NCBI RefSeq assembly: GCF_000011365.1
Contig: NC_004463.1
Span: 1,426,001-1,490,000, forward strand
Origin: Bradyrhizobium diazoefficiens USDA 110
Lineage (GTDB): Bacteria > Pseudomonadota > Alphaproteobacteria > Rhizobiales > Xanthobacteraceae
Length of the DNA stretch: 64,000 nucleotides
Direction of reading: 5' to 3'
The notes under the pieces were generated by a model, which saw only the letters and a program-made list of their open reading frames with translations, made no database searches and was not told the DNA's origin. Below, in pieces: positions 1 to 8,407 of the stretch. Within the stretch, counting starts at the first letter, position 1; every line of letters begins with the position of its first letter. The translations under genes were made by a program, and so were the position numbers.

Positions 1-16
1 GCATCTCTGATCCTCC
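1..16 (-). CDS. Start of a gene running off the left edge (start codon and RBS only)
   Basis: Read on the minus strand, a GGAGG Shine-Dalgarno core (positions 12-16) is followed after 7 bases by an ATG whose first base is position 4. This spacing is ideal for a leaderless-free bacterial start. Only the start codon lies inside the window, so the product cannot be named. It would be transcribed in the same direction as trcR, but a terminator hairpin at 161-187 separates the two. Confidence 0.4.
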
Positions 17-160
17 GCGCGGGAACAATGCGACATCATACGCATCGTTCCAGATTGCGGCCACGTGCGCCTCGCCGGCTTGCTGCCGAGATCATGCAGT
101 CTCGCCCTGGCCTCCGCGAATCTGCCAGGCAGGCATCGACACACGCCCGCGCGCCCAAAT

Positions 161-187
161 AAAAACGCGGCGGGGGGCCGCCGCGTT
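161..187 (-). terminator. Rho-independent terminator after trcR
   Basis: On the minus strand the sequence forms a GC-rich stem (AACGCGGCGG against CCGCCGCGTT, short C-rich loop) followed by a run of T. It lies about 37 bases past the trcR stop codon. The stem is nearly perfect and the T tract is on the correct side for minus-strand transcription. Confidence 0.75.
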
Positions 188-223
188 CAAATCCAGCTTG
201 ACGGTAAATCGGAGGAGGGGGAA

Positions 224-916
224 TTACTCCTCCTCGTCCTGCTTCTTGCCGCCGAGGGTCTTCAGCTTGGCGAACACGGCGTCCACGTTGAGGTCGTCGC
301 TCGATCGCTCGGCCGGCTCGAACTCGTCCTTCTTGGTGGTCTCCGAGGCCGGCAGCAGGGTCGCGCCGCCATAGGCCGCGTCGATCGGCTTTTCCTTGGC
401 CGCGCGGGCCACCTCGAAATCGAGCTCGATCTGCGAGCAGAGGCCGAGGGTGACCGGATCGATCGGGGTCAGCGAGGACGTGTTCCAGTGGGTGCGGTCG
501 CGCACGCTGGCGATCGTGCTCTTGGTGGTGCCGACCAGGCGCATGATCTGGGCGTCCTTGAGCTCCGCATGGTTGCGCAGCAGCCAGAGGATTGCGCTCG
601 GGCGCTCGTGGCGGCGCGAGACCGGGGTGTAGCGCGGGCCCTTGCGCTTGGGCTGCGGCGGCAGCACGACCTTGCTCTCCTGGAGGCGGAGGCGGTAATC
701 CGGGTTCTTCTCACCCTTCTCGATCTCCTCGCGGGTGAGCTGGCCGTTGGAGAGGGGATCCATGCCCTTGATGCCCTGGGCGGCGTCGCCGTCGGCGATC
801 GCGCGCACCTCGAGGGGATGCATCTTGGTGAAATCGGCGACCTGGTCGAAGGTCAGCGCGGTGTTGTCGAGCAGCCAGACGGCGGTCGCCTTGGGCATCA
901 GAGGTGCGTTGCTCAT
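224..916 (-). CDS. trcR: Cell cycle transcriptional regulator TrcR (DUF1013 family)
   Basis: The 230-residue product matches the DUF1013 family, conserved across alphaproteobacteria and named TrcR, a regulator with cell-cycle roles. Recognisable blocks are the N-terminal KATAVWLLDNTALTFDQVAD, the central RPSAILWLLRNHAELKD segment and a following TKSTIASVRDRTHWN stretch that looks helix-turn-helix-like. The C terminus is acidic (KKQDEEE). The start at 916 is chosen over a longer reading to 970 because AAAGGAGAT sits just upstream and the extension is not conserved-looking. A single-gene unit is likely, with a promoter candidate at 995-1023 and a terminator at 161-187. Confidence 0.9.
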   Translation of the reverse strand: MSNAPLMPKATAVWLLDNTALTFDQVADFTKMHPLEVRAIADGDAAQGIKGMDPLSNGQLTREEIEKGEKNPDYRLRLQESKVVLPPQPKRKGPRYTPVSRRHERPSAILWLLRNHAELKDAQIMRLVGTTKSTIASVRDRTHWNTSSLTPIDPVTLGLCSQIELDFEVARAAKEKPIDAAYGGATLLPASETTKKDEFEPAERSSDDLNVDAVFAKLKTLGGKKQDEEE

Positions 917-994
917 GGCAAATCTCCTTTGTGCTTCGCCCACCCCTTTGGAGGCGAAGCCGGTGGTCATCAGCGATGACTGGGAATTCGCGCT

Positions 995-1023
995 ATATAA
1001 GCCCGGAGGGGCTAGCCACGCAA
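995..1023 (-). promoter_or_regulatory. Candidate promoter for trcR
   Basis: Minus-strand TTGCGT and TTATAT elements are separated by exactly 17 bases and lie about 80 bases upstream of the trcR start. This fits a housekeeping sigma factor promoter, but the -35 match is partial. The same divergent spacer carries a TTGACA on the plus strand (1046-1051) that may serve ispH, although no good -10 follows it. Confidence 0.35.
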
Positions 1024-1171
1024 TGGTTCTGCTATAGATAGTGCCTTGACAGCGCCCGAAAGGGGGCCCAATTCCCTCTGAAGTCGCTGTAAGCCCGTAC
1101 CCTAAGCCCTATTCATCCATCGACCGCTTCCCGCCCCATTCGGCGAGGTGATTCGGTCCCGAGATCGCTCA

Positions 1172-2140
1172 ATGTCAGCCAAACCAGACCTGAAGATCGT
1201 GCTTTGTTCTCCCCGCGGCTTCTGCGCCGGGGTGGTCCGGGCGATCGACACCGTGGAACGGGCGCTCGATAAATACGGCGCCCCCGTCTATGTTCGCCAT
1301 GAGATTGTGCACAATAAATACGTCGTCGATGGGTTGAAGAAGAAGGGCGCCATCTTCGTCGAGGAGCTGGCCGAAATCCCGGAAAGTACCACCGCGCCGG
1401 TCGTATTCTCGGCCCATGGCGTGCCGAAATCGGTTCCCGCCGACGCCCAGTCCCGCAATTTGTTCTCGCTGGACGCGACCTGCCCGCTGGTGACCAAGGT
1501 CCACCGCGAGGCGGCGATCCACTTCAAGCGCGGCCGCGAGATCTTCCTGATCGGCCATTCCCATCACCCCGAGGTGGTCGGCACGCTCGGCCAGCTCCCC
1601 GTCGGCGCCGTCACCCTGATCGAGACCGCCGAGGACGCCAAGACCATCACCCCGAAGGACCCCAACAACCTCGCCTTCGTGACCCAGACCACACTGTCGA
1701 TCGACGACACCGCGGAGATCGTCGCGCTGCTCAAGGAGCGTTTCCCGAACATCAACGGGCCGCACAAGGAAGACATCTGCTACGCCACCACCAACCGCCA
1801 GCTCGCGGTGAAGAAGGTGGCGCCGGTGGTGGACGCCCTGATCGTGGTCGGTGCGCCGAATTCGTCGAACTCGCAGCGCCTGCGCGAGGTCGCCGAGCGT
1901 GAAGGCTGCCCGATCGCGGTGCTGGCGCAGCGCGCCGCCGACCTCGACTGGAAGCGGTTCGAAAACATCACCAGCCTCGGCATCACCGCGGGCGCCTCGG
2001 CGCCGGAAGTGATCGTCGAGGAGATCATGGACGCGTTCGCCGAGCGCTTCACGCTGCATGTGGAGACGGTCTCGGCCGCGGAAGAGAACGAGTTCTTCCC
2101 GCTGCCGCGCCAGGTGCGCCCCGAAGCTGCCGCCGAGTAG
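1172..2140 (+). CDS. ispH: 4-hydroxy-3-methylbut-2-enyl diphosphate reductase (IspH/LytB)
   Basis: This 322-residue protein is the last enzyme of the non-mevalonate isoprenoid pathway, reducing HMBPP to IPP and DMAPP with a 4Fe-4S cluster. The three cluster cysteines are visible in [20 protein letters not shown] and [10 protein letters not shown]. Family motifs such as [11 protein letters not shown] and SSNSQRL are present, and length is normal. The ATG at 1172 is preferred to a GTG at 1148 because the conserved region starts right after it. thrB begins 6 bases after the stop and rnhA overlaps thrB, so the three probably form one operon. Confidence 0.95.
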   Translation: MSAKPDLKIVLCSPRGFCAGVVRAIDTVERALDKYGAPVYVRHEIVHNKYVVDGLKKKGAIFVEELAEIPESTTAPVVFSAHGVPKSVPADAQSRNLFSLDATCPLVTKVHREAAIHFKRGREIFLIGHSHHPEVVGTLGQLPVGAVTLIETAEDAKTITPKDPNNLAFVTQTTLSIDDTAEIVALLKERFPNINGPHKEDICYATTNRQLAVKKVAPVVDALIVVGAPNSSNSQRLREVAEREGCPIAVLAQRAADLDWKRFENITSLGITAGASAPEVIVEEIMDAFAERFTLHVETVSAAEENEFFPLPRQVRPEAAAE

Positions 2141-2146
2141 ACCTCT

Positions 2147-3130
2147 ATGGCGGTCTACACCGACGTCGCCGCCGACGAGCTTGCGGATTTCCTGAGCCAA
2201 TACGATCTCGGCGAATTGCTCTCCTACAAGGGCATCGCCGAGGGCGTCGAGAACTCCAACTTCCTGCTGCACACCACCAAGGGATCGTTCATCCTCACGC
2301 TCTACGAGAAGCGCGTGGCGAAGAACGATCTGCCGTTCTTCCTCGCGCTGATGACGCATCTCGCCGAGCACGGCGTCAATTGTCCGCTGCCGGTGAAAGG
2401 AAGAGACGGCGAGGCGCTGCGCGAGCTGTCGGGCCGCCCCGCCGCGATCATCACCTTTCTCGAAGGCGTCTGGCCGCGCAAGCCGAACGCGGCCCATTGC
2501 GCCGGCGTCGGCGAGGGCCTGGCCAGGATGCATCTGGCCGGCGCCAATTTCGCGATCAGGCGCGCGAACGCGCTCTCGGTCGCGGGCTGGCGACCGTTGT
2601 TCGATGCGGCCGCAAGCCGCGCCGACGAGGTGCAGCCGGGCCTGCGCGCGTTTCTCGCAGCCGAGCTCGACTATCTCGCGAGCGGGGTCTGGCCGACCAA
2701 TCTGCCCGAGGGCGTGATCCACGCCGACCTCTTCAACGACAACGTCTTCTTCCTCGGCGACAAGCTCTCGGGGATCATCGACTTCACCTTCGCCTGCAAT
2801 GACATGCTGGCCTACGATGTCGCGATCTGCCTCAACGCGTGGTGCTTCGAGCCGGATCACTCCTTCAACGTCACCAAGGCGCGCGCTTTCCTCAACGCCT
2901 ATGGCCGCGTGCGCAAGCTCTCGGAGGCGGAAGAGGCCGCGCTGCCGCTGCTGGCGCGTGGCGCGGCGATCCGTTTCCTGCTGACGCGGCTGGTCGACTG
3001 GCTCAACGTGCCGCCCGGTGCGCTGGTGAGGCCGAAGGATCCGCTGGAATATGTCCGCAAGCTGCGCTTCCACCAGAGCGTTTCGAGCGTGCGCGACTAC
3101 GGGCTGATGCCGTCAGGACTGGTCGCGTGA
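2147..3130 (+). CDS. thrB: Homoserine kinase, aminoglycoside-phosphotransferase fold (ThrB)
   Basis: The 327-residue product belongs to the APH-fold ThrB family of proteobacteria and phosphorylates homoserine for threonine synthesis. The catalytic loop reads [11 protein letters not shown] (HxDxxxxN) at about residue 190, followed by the metal-binding GIIDF. The N terminus ([20 protein letters not shown]) is characteristic of this family. It lies directly after ispH and its stop codon overlaps the GTG of rnhA. The ispH-thrB-rnhA order is common in Bradyrhizobium relatives, which supports cotranscription. Confidence 0.93.
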   Translation: MAVYTDVAADELADFLSQYDLGELLSYKGIAEGVENSNFLLHTTKGSFILTLYEKRVAKNDLPFFLALMTHLAEHGVNCPLPVKGRDGEALRELSGRPAAIITFLEGVWPRKPNAAHCAGVGEGLARMHLAGANFAIRRANALSVAGWRPLFDAAASRADEVQPGLRAFLAAELDYLASGVWPTNLPEGVIHADLFNDNVFFLGDKLSGIIDFTFACNDMLAYDVAICLNAWCFEPDHSFNVTKARAFLNAYGRVRKLSEAEEAALPLLARGAAIRFLLTRLVDWLNVPPGALVRPKDPLEYVRKLRFHQSVSSVRDYGLMPSGLVA

Positions 3131-3591
3131 GCGAGCTTCCCGTCGTCACGATCTATACCGACGGCGCGTGCTCGGGAAATCCCGGGCCCGGCGGCTGGGG
3201 CGCGATCCTGAAGTTCGGCGACAAGGAGAAGGAGCTGAACGGCGGCGAGCGTCACACCACCAACAACCAGATGGAGCTGATGGCGGCGATCTCGGCGCTC
3301 GAAGCGCTGAAGAAGCCGTGCACCGTCGATCTCTACACCGACAGCCAGTATGTCCGGCAGGGGATCACGGGCTGGATCCACGGCTGGAAGCGCAACGGCT
3401 GGCGCACCGCCGACAAGAAGCCGGTCAAGAATGTCGAGCTTTGGCAGCGCCTCGACGCCGCGCTGAAGGCGCATCAGGTCCGCTGGCACTGGGTGAAGGG
3501 TCACGCCGGCCACCCCGAGAACGAGCGCGCGGATCAGCTGGCGCGGGACGGGATCGTGAAGGCGAGGTTGCAGCAGAGGGTGGCGGAGTAG
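3127..3591 (+). CDS. rnhA: Ribonuclease HI
   Basis: The 154-residue enzyme cleaves the RNA strand of RNA-DNA hybrids. The acidic active-site residues are visible in order: [15 protein letters not shown] (first Asp), NNQMELMA (Glu), YTDSQYV (Asp) and NERADQLA (Asp), with the catalytic His-containing GHAGH just before the last. Length matches the family. The start is the GTG at 3127, which overlaps the thrB stop in a GTGA arrangement and implies translational coupling. No ATG lies near the conserved N terminus. Confidence 0.95.
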   Translation: MSELPVVTIYTDGACSGNPGPGGWGAILKFGDKEKELNGGERHTTNNQMELMAAISALEALKKPCTVDLYTDSQYVRQGITGWIHGWKRNGWRTADKKPVKNVELWQRLDAALKAHQVRWHWVKGHAGHPENERADQLARDGIVKARLQQRVAE

Positions 3592-3602
3592 CAGTTTGTT
3601 CC

Positions 3603-3703
3603 GTCATTCCGGGGCGGTGCAAAGCACCGAACTCAGGTGCGCAATTGCGCACCCGAGAATCTCGAGATTCCGGGTTCGCCTCTGCGAGGCGCCCCGGAAT
3701 GAC
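3603..3703. repeat. Dispersed palindromic element, family A, copy 1
   Basis: The element opens with GTCATTCCGGGGC and closes with its complement GCCCCGGAATGAC, with internal sub-palindromes including GGGTTCGC. It lies between the convergent genes rnhA and the peroxiredoxin. Three more copies with the same ends occur at 15288, 22847 and 58848. No transposase is encoded; it is a small non-autonomous intergenic repeat, and as RNA it would fold into a long hairpin. Confidence 0.85.
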
Positions 3704-3710
3704 ATCTATC

Positions 3711-4196
3711 TCAGAGCTGCCCGAGCAGCGTATCGCCGCCTGACACCTCGACCTTGCCGGGCATCGCCTCGAGGTTCAGCTTCTTCACCACGCCGTCCTC
3801 GACCAGCATCGAATAGCGCTTGGAGCGGATGCCGAGGCCGTTGGCGGAGGCGTCGAGCTCCATGCCGATCGCCTTGGTGAAGTCGGCATTGCCGTCGGCG
3901 AGGAATACGGCCTCGTCGCGCTGGTCGGTGTCGCGCTTCCAGGCGTTCATGACGAAGGCGTCGTTGACGGAGATGATGGCGATGGTGTCGACGCCCTTGT
4001 CCTTGATGGCGTAGGCGTTGAGGAAGATGCTCGGCAGATGCATCTTGTGGCAGGTGCCGGTGTAGGCGCCGGGCACCGCGAACAGCGCCACCTTCTTGCC
4101 CTTGAAGATGTCGTCGGTGGTCTTCACCTGCGGGCCTTCCGCCGTCATCACGCGGAATTTCGCCTCGGGCAGCTTGTCGCCAGTCTGGATCGCCAT
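3711..4196 (-). CDS. Peroxiredoxin, Prx5/AhpE-like (redoxin family)
   Basis: The 161-residue cytosolic thiol peroxidase reduces peroxides through a peroxidatic cysteine. The signature PGAYTGTCHKMHLP holds that cysteine at about residue 49, with the TxxC arrangement of the Prx5 group. The middle KGVDTIAIISVNDAFVMNAW and the ending VSGGDTLLGQL are also typical of Prx5 proteins. The start at 4196 follows an AGGGAGA site, so the longer frame to 4253 is rejected. It stands alone on the minus strand after the repeat element. Confidence 0.92.
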   Translation of the reverse strand: MAIQTGDKLPEAKFRVMTAEGPQVKTTDDIFKGKKVALFAVPGAYTGTCHKMHLPSIFLNAYAIKDKGVDTIAIISVNDAFVMNAWKRDTDQRDEAVFLADGNADFTKAIGMELDASANGLGIRSKRYSMLVEDGVVKKLNLEAMPGKVEVSGGDTLLGQL

Positions 4197-4304
4197 CGTC
4201 AGTCTCCCTGAAAATCGATCCCGCTTTTTAGACTGTGCGGCGGGCCTGCACAATATTGCCGGCAGGGAAAGCGGCGAAGGTTGCGGCCCTTCACCTTGAT
4301 GTCA

Positions 4305-4859
4305 TCAGCCGGAAAAGCCGCCATTGTCGAGGAAGGCCTGTTCTTCCTCGGTGGTCGGGCGTCCGAGGACGCGGTTGCGGTGGGGGAAGCGGCCGAACCG
4401 GCGGATAATGTCGGCGTGCTCCCGCGCGTATTTCAGGTTCTCGGCATTGTCGGCGTCCTGAAACAGCGCAATGCAGTGCAGCTGGTCGGGCAGGTGCTCG
4501 GAATGCATGAAGGGCATGTAGAGGAATTCGAGCAGGGCAGGATCGATCCGGCGATCCGCGCCCCGATCGATGGCGCGGCGGGCAATTTCGCGCGCCAGCG
4601 CATCGCTGGAGAAGGTCCTGGGATCGCCGCGAAACATGTTGCGGGGGAACTGATCGAGCACGATGACGAGCGCGAGTGCGCCGTCGTCGCTTGCCTCCCA
4701 TGACGCGAGCTCGCCGGCGGCCGCCTGCTGCCAGAGGGCGAGAAAGCGGCGCCTGACCTCCGCGTCGAAAGCCTCGCTGCGCTTGTACCAGCGTTCGCGG
4801 CCGGCCTCGCGCCAGAAGGCGAGAATGCCGGCCGGCTTGATGTCGCCGACCTCAGTCAT
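4305..4859 (-). CDS. DUF924 family protein
   Basis: The 184-residue protein matches DUF924, an all-helical family of unknown function related to TPR folds. Hallmarks are ILAFWREAGRERWYKRSEAFD near the N terminus, LVIVLDQFPRNMFRGDPR at about residues 63-80, LLEFLYMPFMHSEHL, and the closing GRFPHRNRVLGRPTTEEE. It lies 15 bases beyond the end of the acyl-CoA ligase gene on the same strand and may be read from the same message. Its biochemical role is not known. Confidence 0.88.
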   Translation of the reverse strand: MTEVGDIKPAGILAFWREAGRERWYKRSEAFDAEVRRRFLALWQQAAAGELASWEASDDGALALVIVLDQFPRNMFRGDPRTFSSDALAREIARRAIDRGADRRIDPALLEFLYMPFMHSEHLPDQLHCIALFQDADNAENLKYAREHADIIRRFGRFPHRNRVLGRPTTEEEQAFLDNGGFSG

Positions 4860-4874
4860 GACTCAAAGGCAGCC

Positions 4875-6560
4875 TTACGCCGCCTCCGCCTTCTTCTCGT
4901 CGCGGAGCTGCCGGCGCAGGATCTTGCCGACGTTGGTCTTCGGCAGGTCGGTGCGGAATTCGATGTGCTTGGGCACCTTGTAGCCGGTGAGCTGCTCGTG
5001 ACAGAACTTGATCACGGCTTCGGCGGTGAGGTTTTGGTCCTTCTTCACCACGAAGGCCTTCACCGCTTCGCCCGATTTGGAATCGGGGATGCCGATCACG
5101 GCGCATTCGAGCACGCCCGGATGGCTCGCGATCACTTCCTCGATCTCGTTCGGATAGACGTTGAAGCCGGAGACCAGGATCATGTCCTTCTTGCGGTCCA
5201 CGATCTTGGTGTAGCCCTTCTCGTCCATCACGCCGATGTCGCCGGTGCGGAAATAGCCGTCCGCGGTCATCACCTTGGCGGTCTCTTCCGGCCTGTTCCA
5301 GTAACCCGACATCACCTGCGGGCCCTTGGCGCAGATCTCGCCCGCCTGGCCGAGCGGCACTTCATTGCCGTCGTCGTCGCGGATGGAAATATAGGTCGAG
5401 GGCACGGGGATGCCGATCGAGCCGGAGAAATCGTTCGTGGTTGCCGGATTGCAGGTCAGCGTCGGTGAGGTCTCCGACAGACCATAGCCTTCGGCGATGA
5501 AGCAGCCGGTCACCGCCTTCCACTGCTCGGCGACGGGGCGCTGCACGGCCATGCCGCCGCCATTGGAGATCTTCAGCTTGGAGAAGTCGAGCTTCTTGAA
5601 GTCCGGATGGTGCATCAGGCCGTTGTACAGTGTGTTGACGGCCGGGAAGCTGTTGACCTGGTACTTCGCCAGCTCCTTGACGAAGCCCGCGATGTCGCGC
5701 GGGTTGGGGATCAGGAGATTGCAGCCGCCGGCGCGCACCGCGAGCAGGTAGCAGGCCGTCAGCGCGAAGATGTGATAGAGCGGCAGCGCGCAGACGATCA
5801 TCAACTGGTCGACATGCGGAGGCGCGGCGAGCGCCGGCTGGAGCCAGGCATCGTTCTGCAAGACGTTGGCGACGATGTTGCGGTGGAGCAGGGTCGCGCC
5901 CTTGGAGACGCCGGTGGTGCCGCCGGTATATTGCAGGAAGGCGACGTCGCCCGGCGACAGTTTCGGCTTGTTGAATGTCAAGCCGCGGCCGGCCGACAGC
6001 GCGTCGTTGAAGGACACCGCGCCCGGCAGCGACCAGGCCGGTACCATTTTCTTGACGCGGCGGACGACGAGGTTGACGATCACGCCCTTGAAGCCGAGCA
6101 GGTCGCCCATGCTGGCGACGATGACGTGCTTTACCGATGTCTTAGTGATCACCTGCTCGACGGTGTGGGCAAAGTTCTCCAGCACGATGATGGCTTCGGC
6201 GCCGGAATCCTTGAGCTGATGCTCGAGCTCGCGCGGCGTGTAGAGCGGATTGACGTTGACCACCGCAAAGCCGGCCCGCAGCACCGCGGCGGTGGCGATC
6301 GGGTATTGCAGCACGTTCGGCATCATGATGGCGACGCGAGCGCCGCGCTGGAGTCCGCGGCCTTGCAGATAGGCGGCCAGCGCAACCGACATCTGGTCGA
6401 GGTCGCGGTAGCTGATCGACTTGTCCATGCAGATGAACGCCTTGCGGTCGGCGAACTTGGCGAAGCTCTCCTCCAGAAGGTCGACCAGCGATGCGTATTG
6501 CGTCGGCTCGATATCGGCGGGCACGCCGGGCGGATATTGCTTAAGCCAGATGCGCTCCAT
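4875..6560 (-). CDS. fadD: Long-chain fatty acid--CoA ligase (FadD type)
   Basis: The 561-residue adenylate-forming enzyme activates long-chain fatty acids to acyl-CoA for beta-oxidation at the inner membrane. The P-loop is YTGGTTGVSKGATLLHRN, followed by GYGLSETSP, the FadD signature region ending in VDRKKDMILVSGFNVYPNEIE, and the catalytic-lysine motif KTNVGKILRRQLR near the C terminus. Length and N terminus (IWLKQYPPGVPADI) match proteobacterial FadD. It is followed closely by the DUF924 gene. A second ligase at 17925 is only distantly similar. Confidence 0.93.
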   Translation of the reverse strand: MERIWLKQYPPGVPADIEPTQYASLVDLLEESFAKFADRKAFICMDKSISYRDLDQMSVALAAYLQGRGLQRGARVAIMMPNVLQYPIATAAVLRAGFAVVNVNPLYTPRELEHQLKDSGAEAIIVLENFAHTVEQVITKTSVKHVIVASMGDLLGFKGVIVNLVVRRVKKMVPAWSLPGAVSFNDALSAGRGLTFNKPKLSPGDVAFLQYTGGTTGVSKGATLLHRNIVANVLQNDAWLQPALAAPPHVDQLMIVCALPLYHIFALTACYLLAVRAGGCNLLIPNPRDIAGFVKELAKYQVNSFPAVNTLYNGLMHHPDFKKLDFSKLKISNGGGMAVQRPVAEQWKAVTGCFIAEGYGLSETSPTLTCNPATTNDFSGSIGIPVPSTYISIRDDDGNEVPLGQAGEICAKGPQVMSGYWNRPEETAKVMTADGYFRTGDIGVMDEKGYTKIVDRKKDMILVSGFNVYPNEIEEVIASHPGVLECAVIGIPDSKSGEAVKAFVVKKDQNLTAEAVIKFCHEQLTGYKVPKHIEFRTDLPKTNVGKILRRQLRDEKKAEAA

Positions 6561-6753
6561 GGAAACTCCCCTCTCCTACATCAGAGCCCGTTGTATCTCG
6601 GGCTTGCCTCATTACCGCCAGTATCGAGCCTGCCGGAACGGGTGGCAAGCCGTCGAGGCTTAGGGCAAAGGCCGGAGAGTGGCTACTGGAATCGTCGCAA
6701 AACCGCGCTGCCGCAGGTGCGAAGCGCCGGCTTCGGTTTAATTCGCAGGGGCG

Positions 6754-8217
6754 TTAACTGTTGTTGGCCGGCTTGGCGGGAGGCTTGGTCGCGGCCTTGG
6801 GCTTGGCGGGTTTTGCCGGCTGATCGCTATTTGCGGCGGGTTTCGCCGCATCGGGCTTCGCCGCGGCATGCTTGGTCCCCGCGGGTTTGGCCGCGGTCTT
6901 GGTGTCAGCCTTTGCGTCACTCTTCACATCACCCTTGGCGCCTGGCTTCGCTGCTGCCGTCTTGGTGTCCTTCGGCTTATCAGCCGCCTTGTCGGCTGCG
7001 TCCGGTTTCTTGGCGACACGCGACTTCTTGCCACGCGCCTTCGGCGTGGCCTGCTGGTCGGCATCGGCTGCGACCGCGGCGATCAGGGCAGTGCCGGTGC
7101 GGGTCGGGCCGGTATAGACCAGCACGGGCTCGGCTGCCGCCGGCGCCGAGGCCATCAGCTCGGAGGCCTTCATCAGGGGCGGCTGAAGCCCGGCGGTGAA
7201 GAAGGTCACCTGGGCTTCGCCGCCGGTGGCGGAGGCCGATCCGGTCGTGCCGCCATTGGCCGCGATCAGGGCATCGTCGTCGTCGCTCGCCGGCCGCTTG
7301 CGATGGCCGCCGCACATGTCGTCGCGCAGGTTCGGCGGCGAGGCGTCGACCGGCACGAGGTTTTCGACGGTGCCGAGCGAGGGACGCAGCCACGACAGAT
7401 TGTCCTGGCTGAAGCCGCGCTCCAGGAGCTGCGCCGCCTTCACCGCGCGCGCCGTTCCGGAATTGGCGCCGAGCACAACGGCGATCAGCCGGCGGCCGTT
7501 GCGTGTGGCCGAGGCGACGAGGTTGTAACCGGAAGCGCAGATGAAGCCGGTCTTGAAACCATCGGCGCCGGGATAGCGGCCGATCAGCTTGTTGAAATTC
7601 CCGGTGACGCGCTTGCCGAAACGGATCGCCGGAATGTGCACGAAGTATTCGTATTCCGGCAGGTCGCGCAGGAACGAGCGTGCGAGAATGCCGAGATCCC
7701 GCGCGGACGTGATCTGACCATCGGCGGGCAGGCCGTTCGGATTGACGTAGCTCGTCTGCGTCATGCCGAGCTTCTTGGCGGTATCGTTCATCATGACGGA
7801 GAAGCCGTCGATCGATCCGCCGACGCCTTCGGCGAGCACCACGGCCATGTCGTTCGCCGACTTGACCATCATCATCTTCAGCGCGTTGTCGACGGTGAGC
7901 TGTGTTCCGGGGCGGAACCCCATTTTCGACGGCGACTGCGAGGCCGCGGTCGGCGACACCGTGAGCAGCGTGTCGAGCGTGAGCCTGCCGTCCTTCACCG
8001 CCTTCAACGTGACGTAGGCGGTCATGATCTTGGTGACGGATGCCGGATACCAGGGAATGGTCGCGTTATCCGCCTGCAACACCTTGCCGCTGTCGGCTTC
8101 GATCAGCAGCAGCGCTTCGGCGCTCGCCGCGCGCGGCGCGAGCAGCGCGGCGCATGCGAGGGCCGCGGCGAACAGGTTGAAGAGGGATTTGCGAAGCAGC
8201 GGGCGAAAGGCGTGCAC
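6754..8217 (-). CDS. D-alanyl-D-alanine carboxypeptidase (PBP5/DacA family) with long Lys/Ala/Pro tail
   Basis: This penicillin-binding protein trims the terminal D-Ala of peptidoglycan stem peptides in the periplasm. The three serine-peptidase motifs are ASVTK (SxxK), SAND (SxN) and KTG in DGFKTGFICASGYN, all in the first 250 residues. A signal peptide (LFNLFAAALACAALLAPRAASA) precedes the mature start. The final roughly 120 residues are low-complexity Lys/Ala/Pro/Asp-rich, like a histone H1 tail. The GTG at 8217 is preferred because the longer reading adds an arginine-rich stretch before the signal peptide; the exact start is uncertain. Confidence 0.88.
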   Translation of the reverse strand: MHAFRPLLRKSLFNLFAAALACAALLAPRAASAEALLLIEADSGKVLQADNATIPWYPASVTKIMTAYVTLKAVKDGRLTLDTLLTVSPTAASQSPSKMGFRPGTQLTVDNALKMMMVKSANDMAVVLAEGVGGSIDGFSVMMNDTAKKLGMTQTSYVNPNGLPADGQITSARDLGILARSFLRDLPEYEYFVHIPAIRFGKRVTGNFNKLIGRYPGADGFKTGFICASGYNLVASATRNGRRLIAVVLGANSGTARAVKAAQLLERGFSQDNLSWLRPSLGTVENLVPVDASPPNLRDDMCGGHRKRPASDDDDALIAANGGTTGSASATGGEAQVTFFTAGLQPPLMKASELMASAPAAAEPVLVYTGPTRTGTALIAAVAADADQQATPKARGKKSRVAKKPDAADKAADKPKDTKTAAAKPGAKGDVKSDAKADTKTAAKPAGTKHAAAKPDAAKPAANSDQPAKPAKPKAATKPPAKPANNS

Positions 8218-8407
8218 TATCCGATTCCGGTCCTTGGAGATCCGCCGGTTCCGGACGGTTCTCGTGATCTGAGTTTCGGGTTTTGAATTCCGGCGCCGCC
8301 GCTTGCGGCGTCGCAAACCTATACCGGCTCCTGCGTCGAGAATAGGGGTTTCGGCGCGGTATTCCGCAATGAAATAGGCCGAATTTCGGCGGTCCTGCGG
8401 GGACTTG

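Noticed and set aside
1175..3073. A 632-codon minus-strand open frame opposite ispH and thrB
   Set aside because: It is a mirror of well-identified plus-strand genes; its composition (Arg/Asp/Gly/His-rich) is typical of antisense frames in GC-rich DNA.
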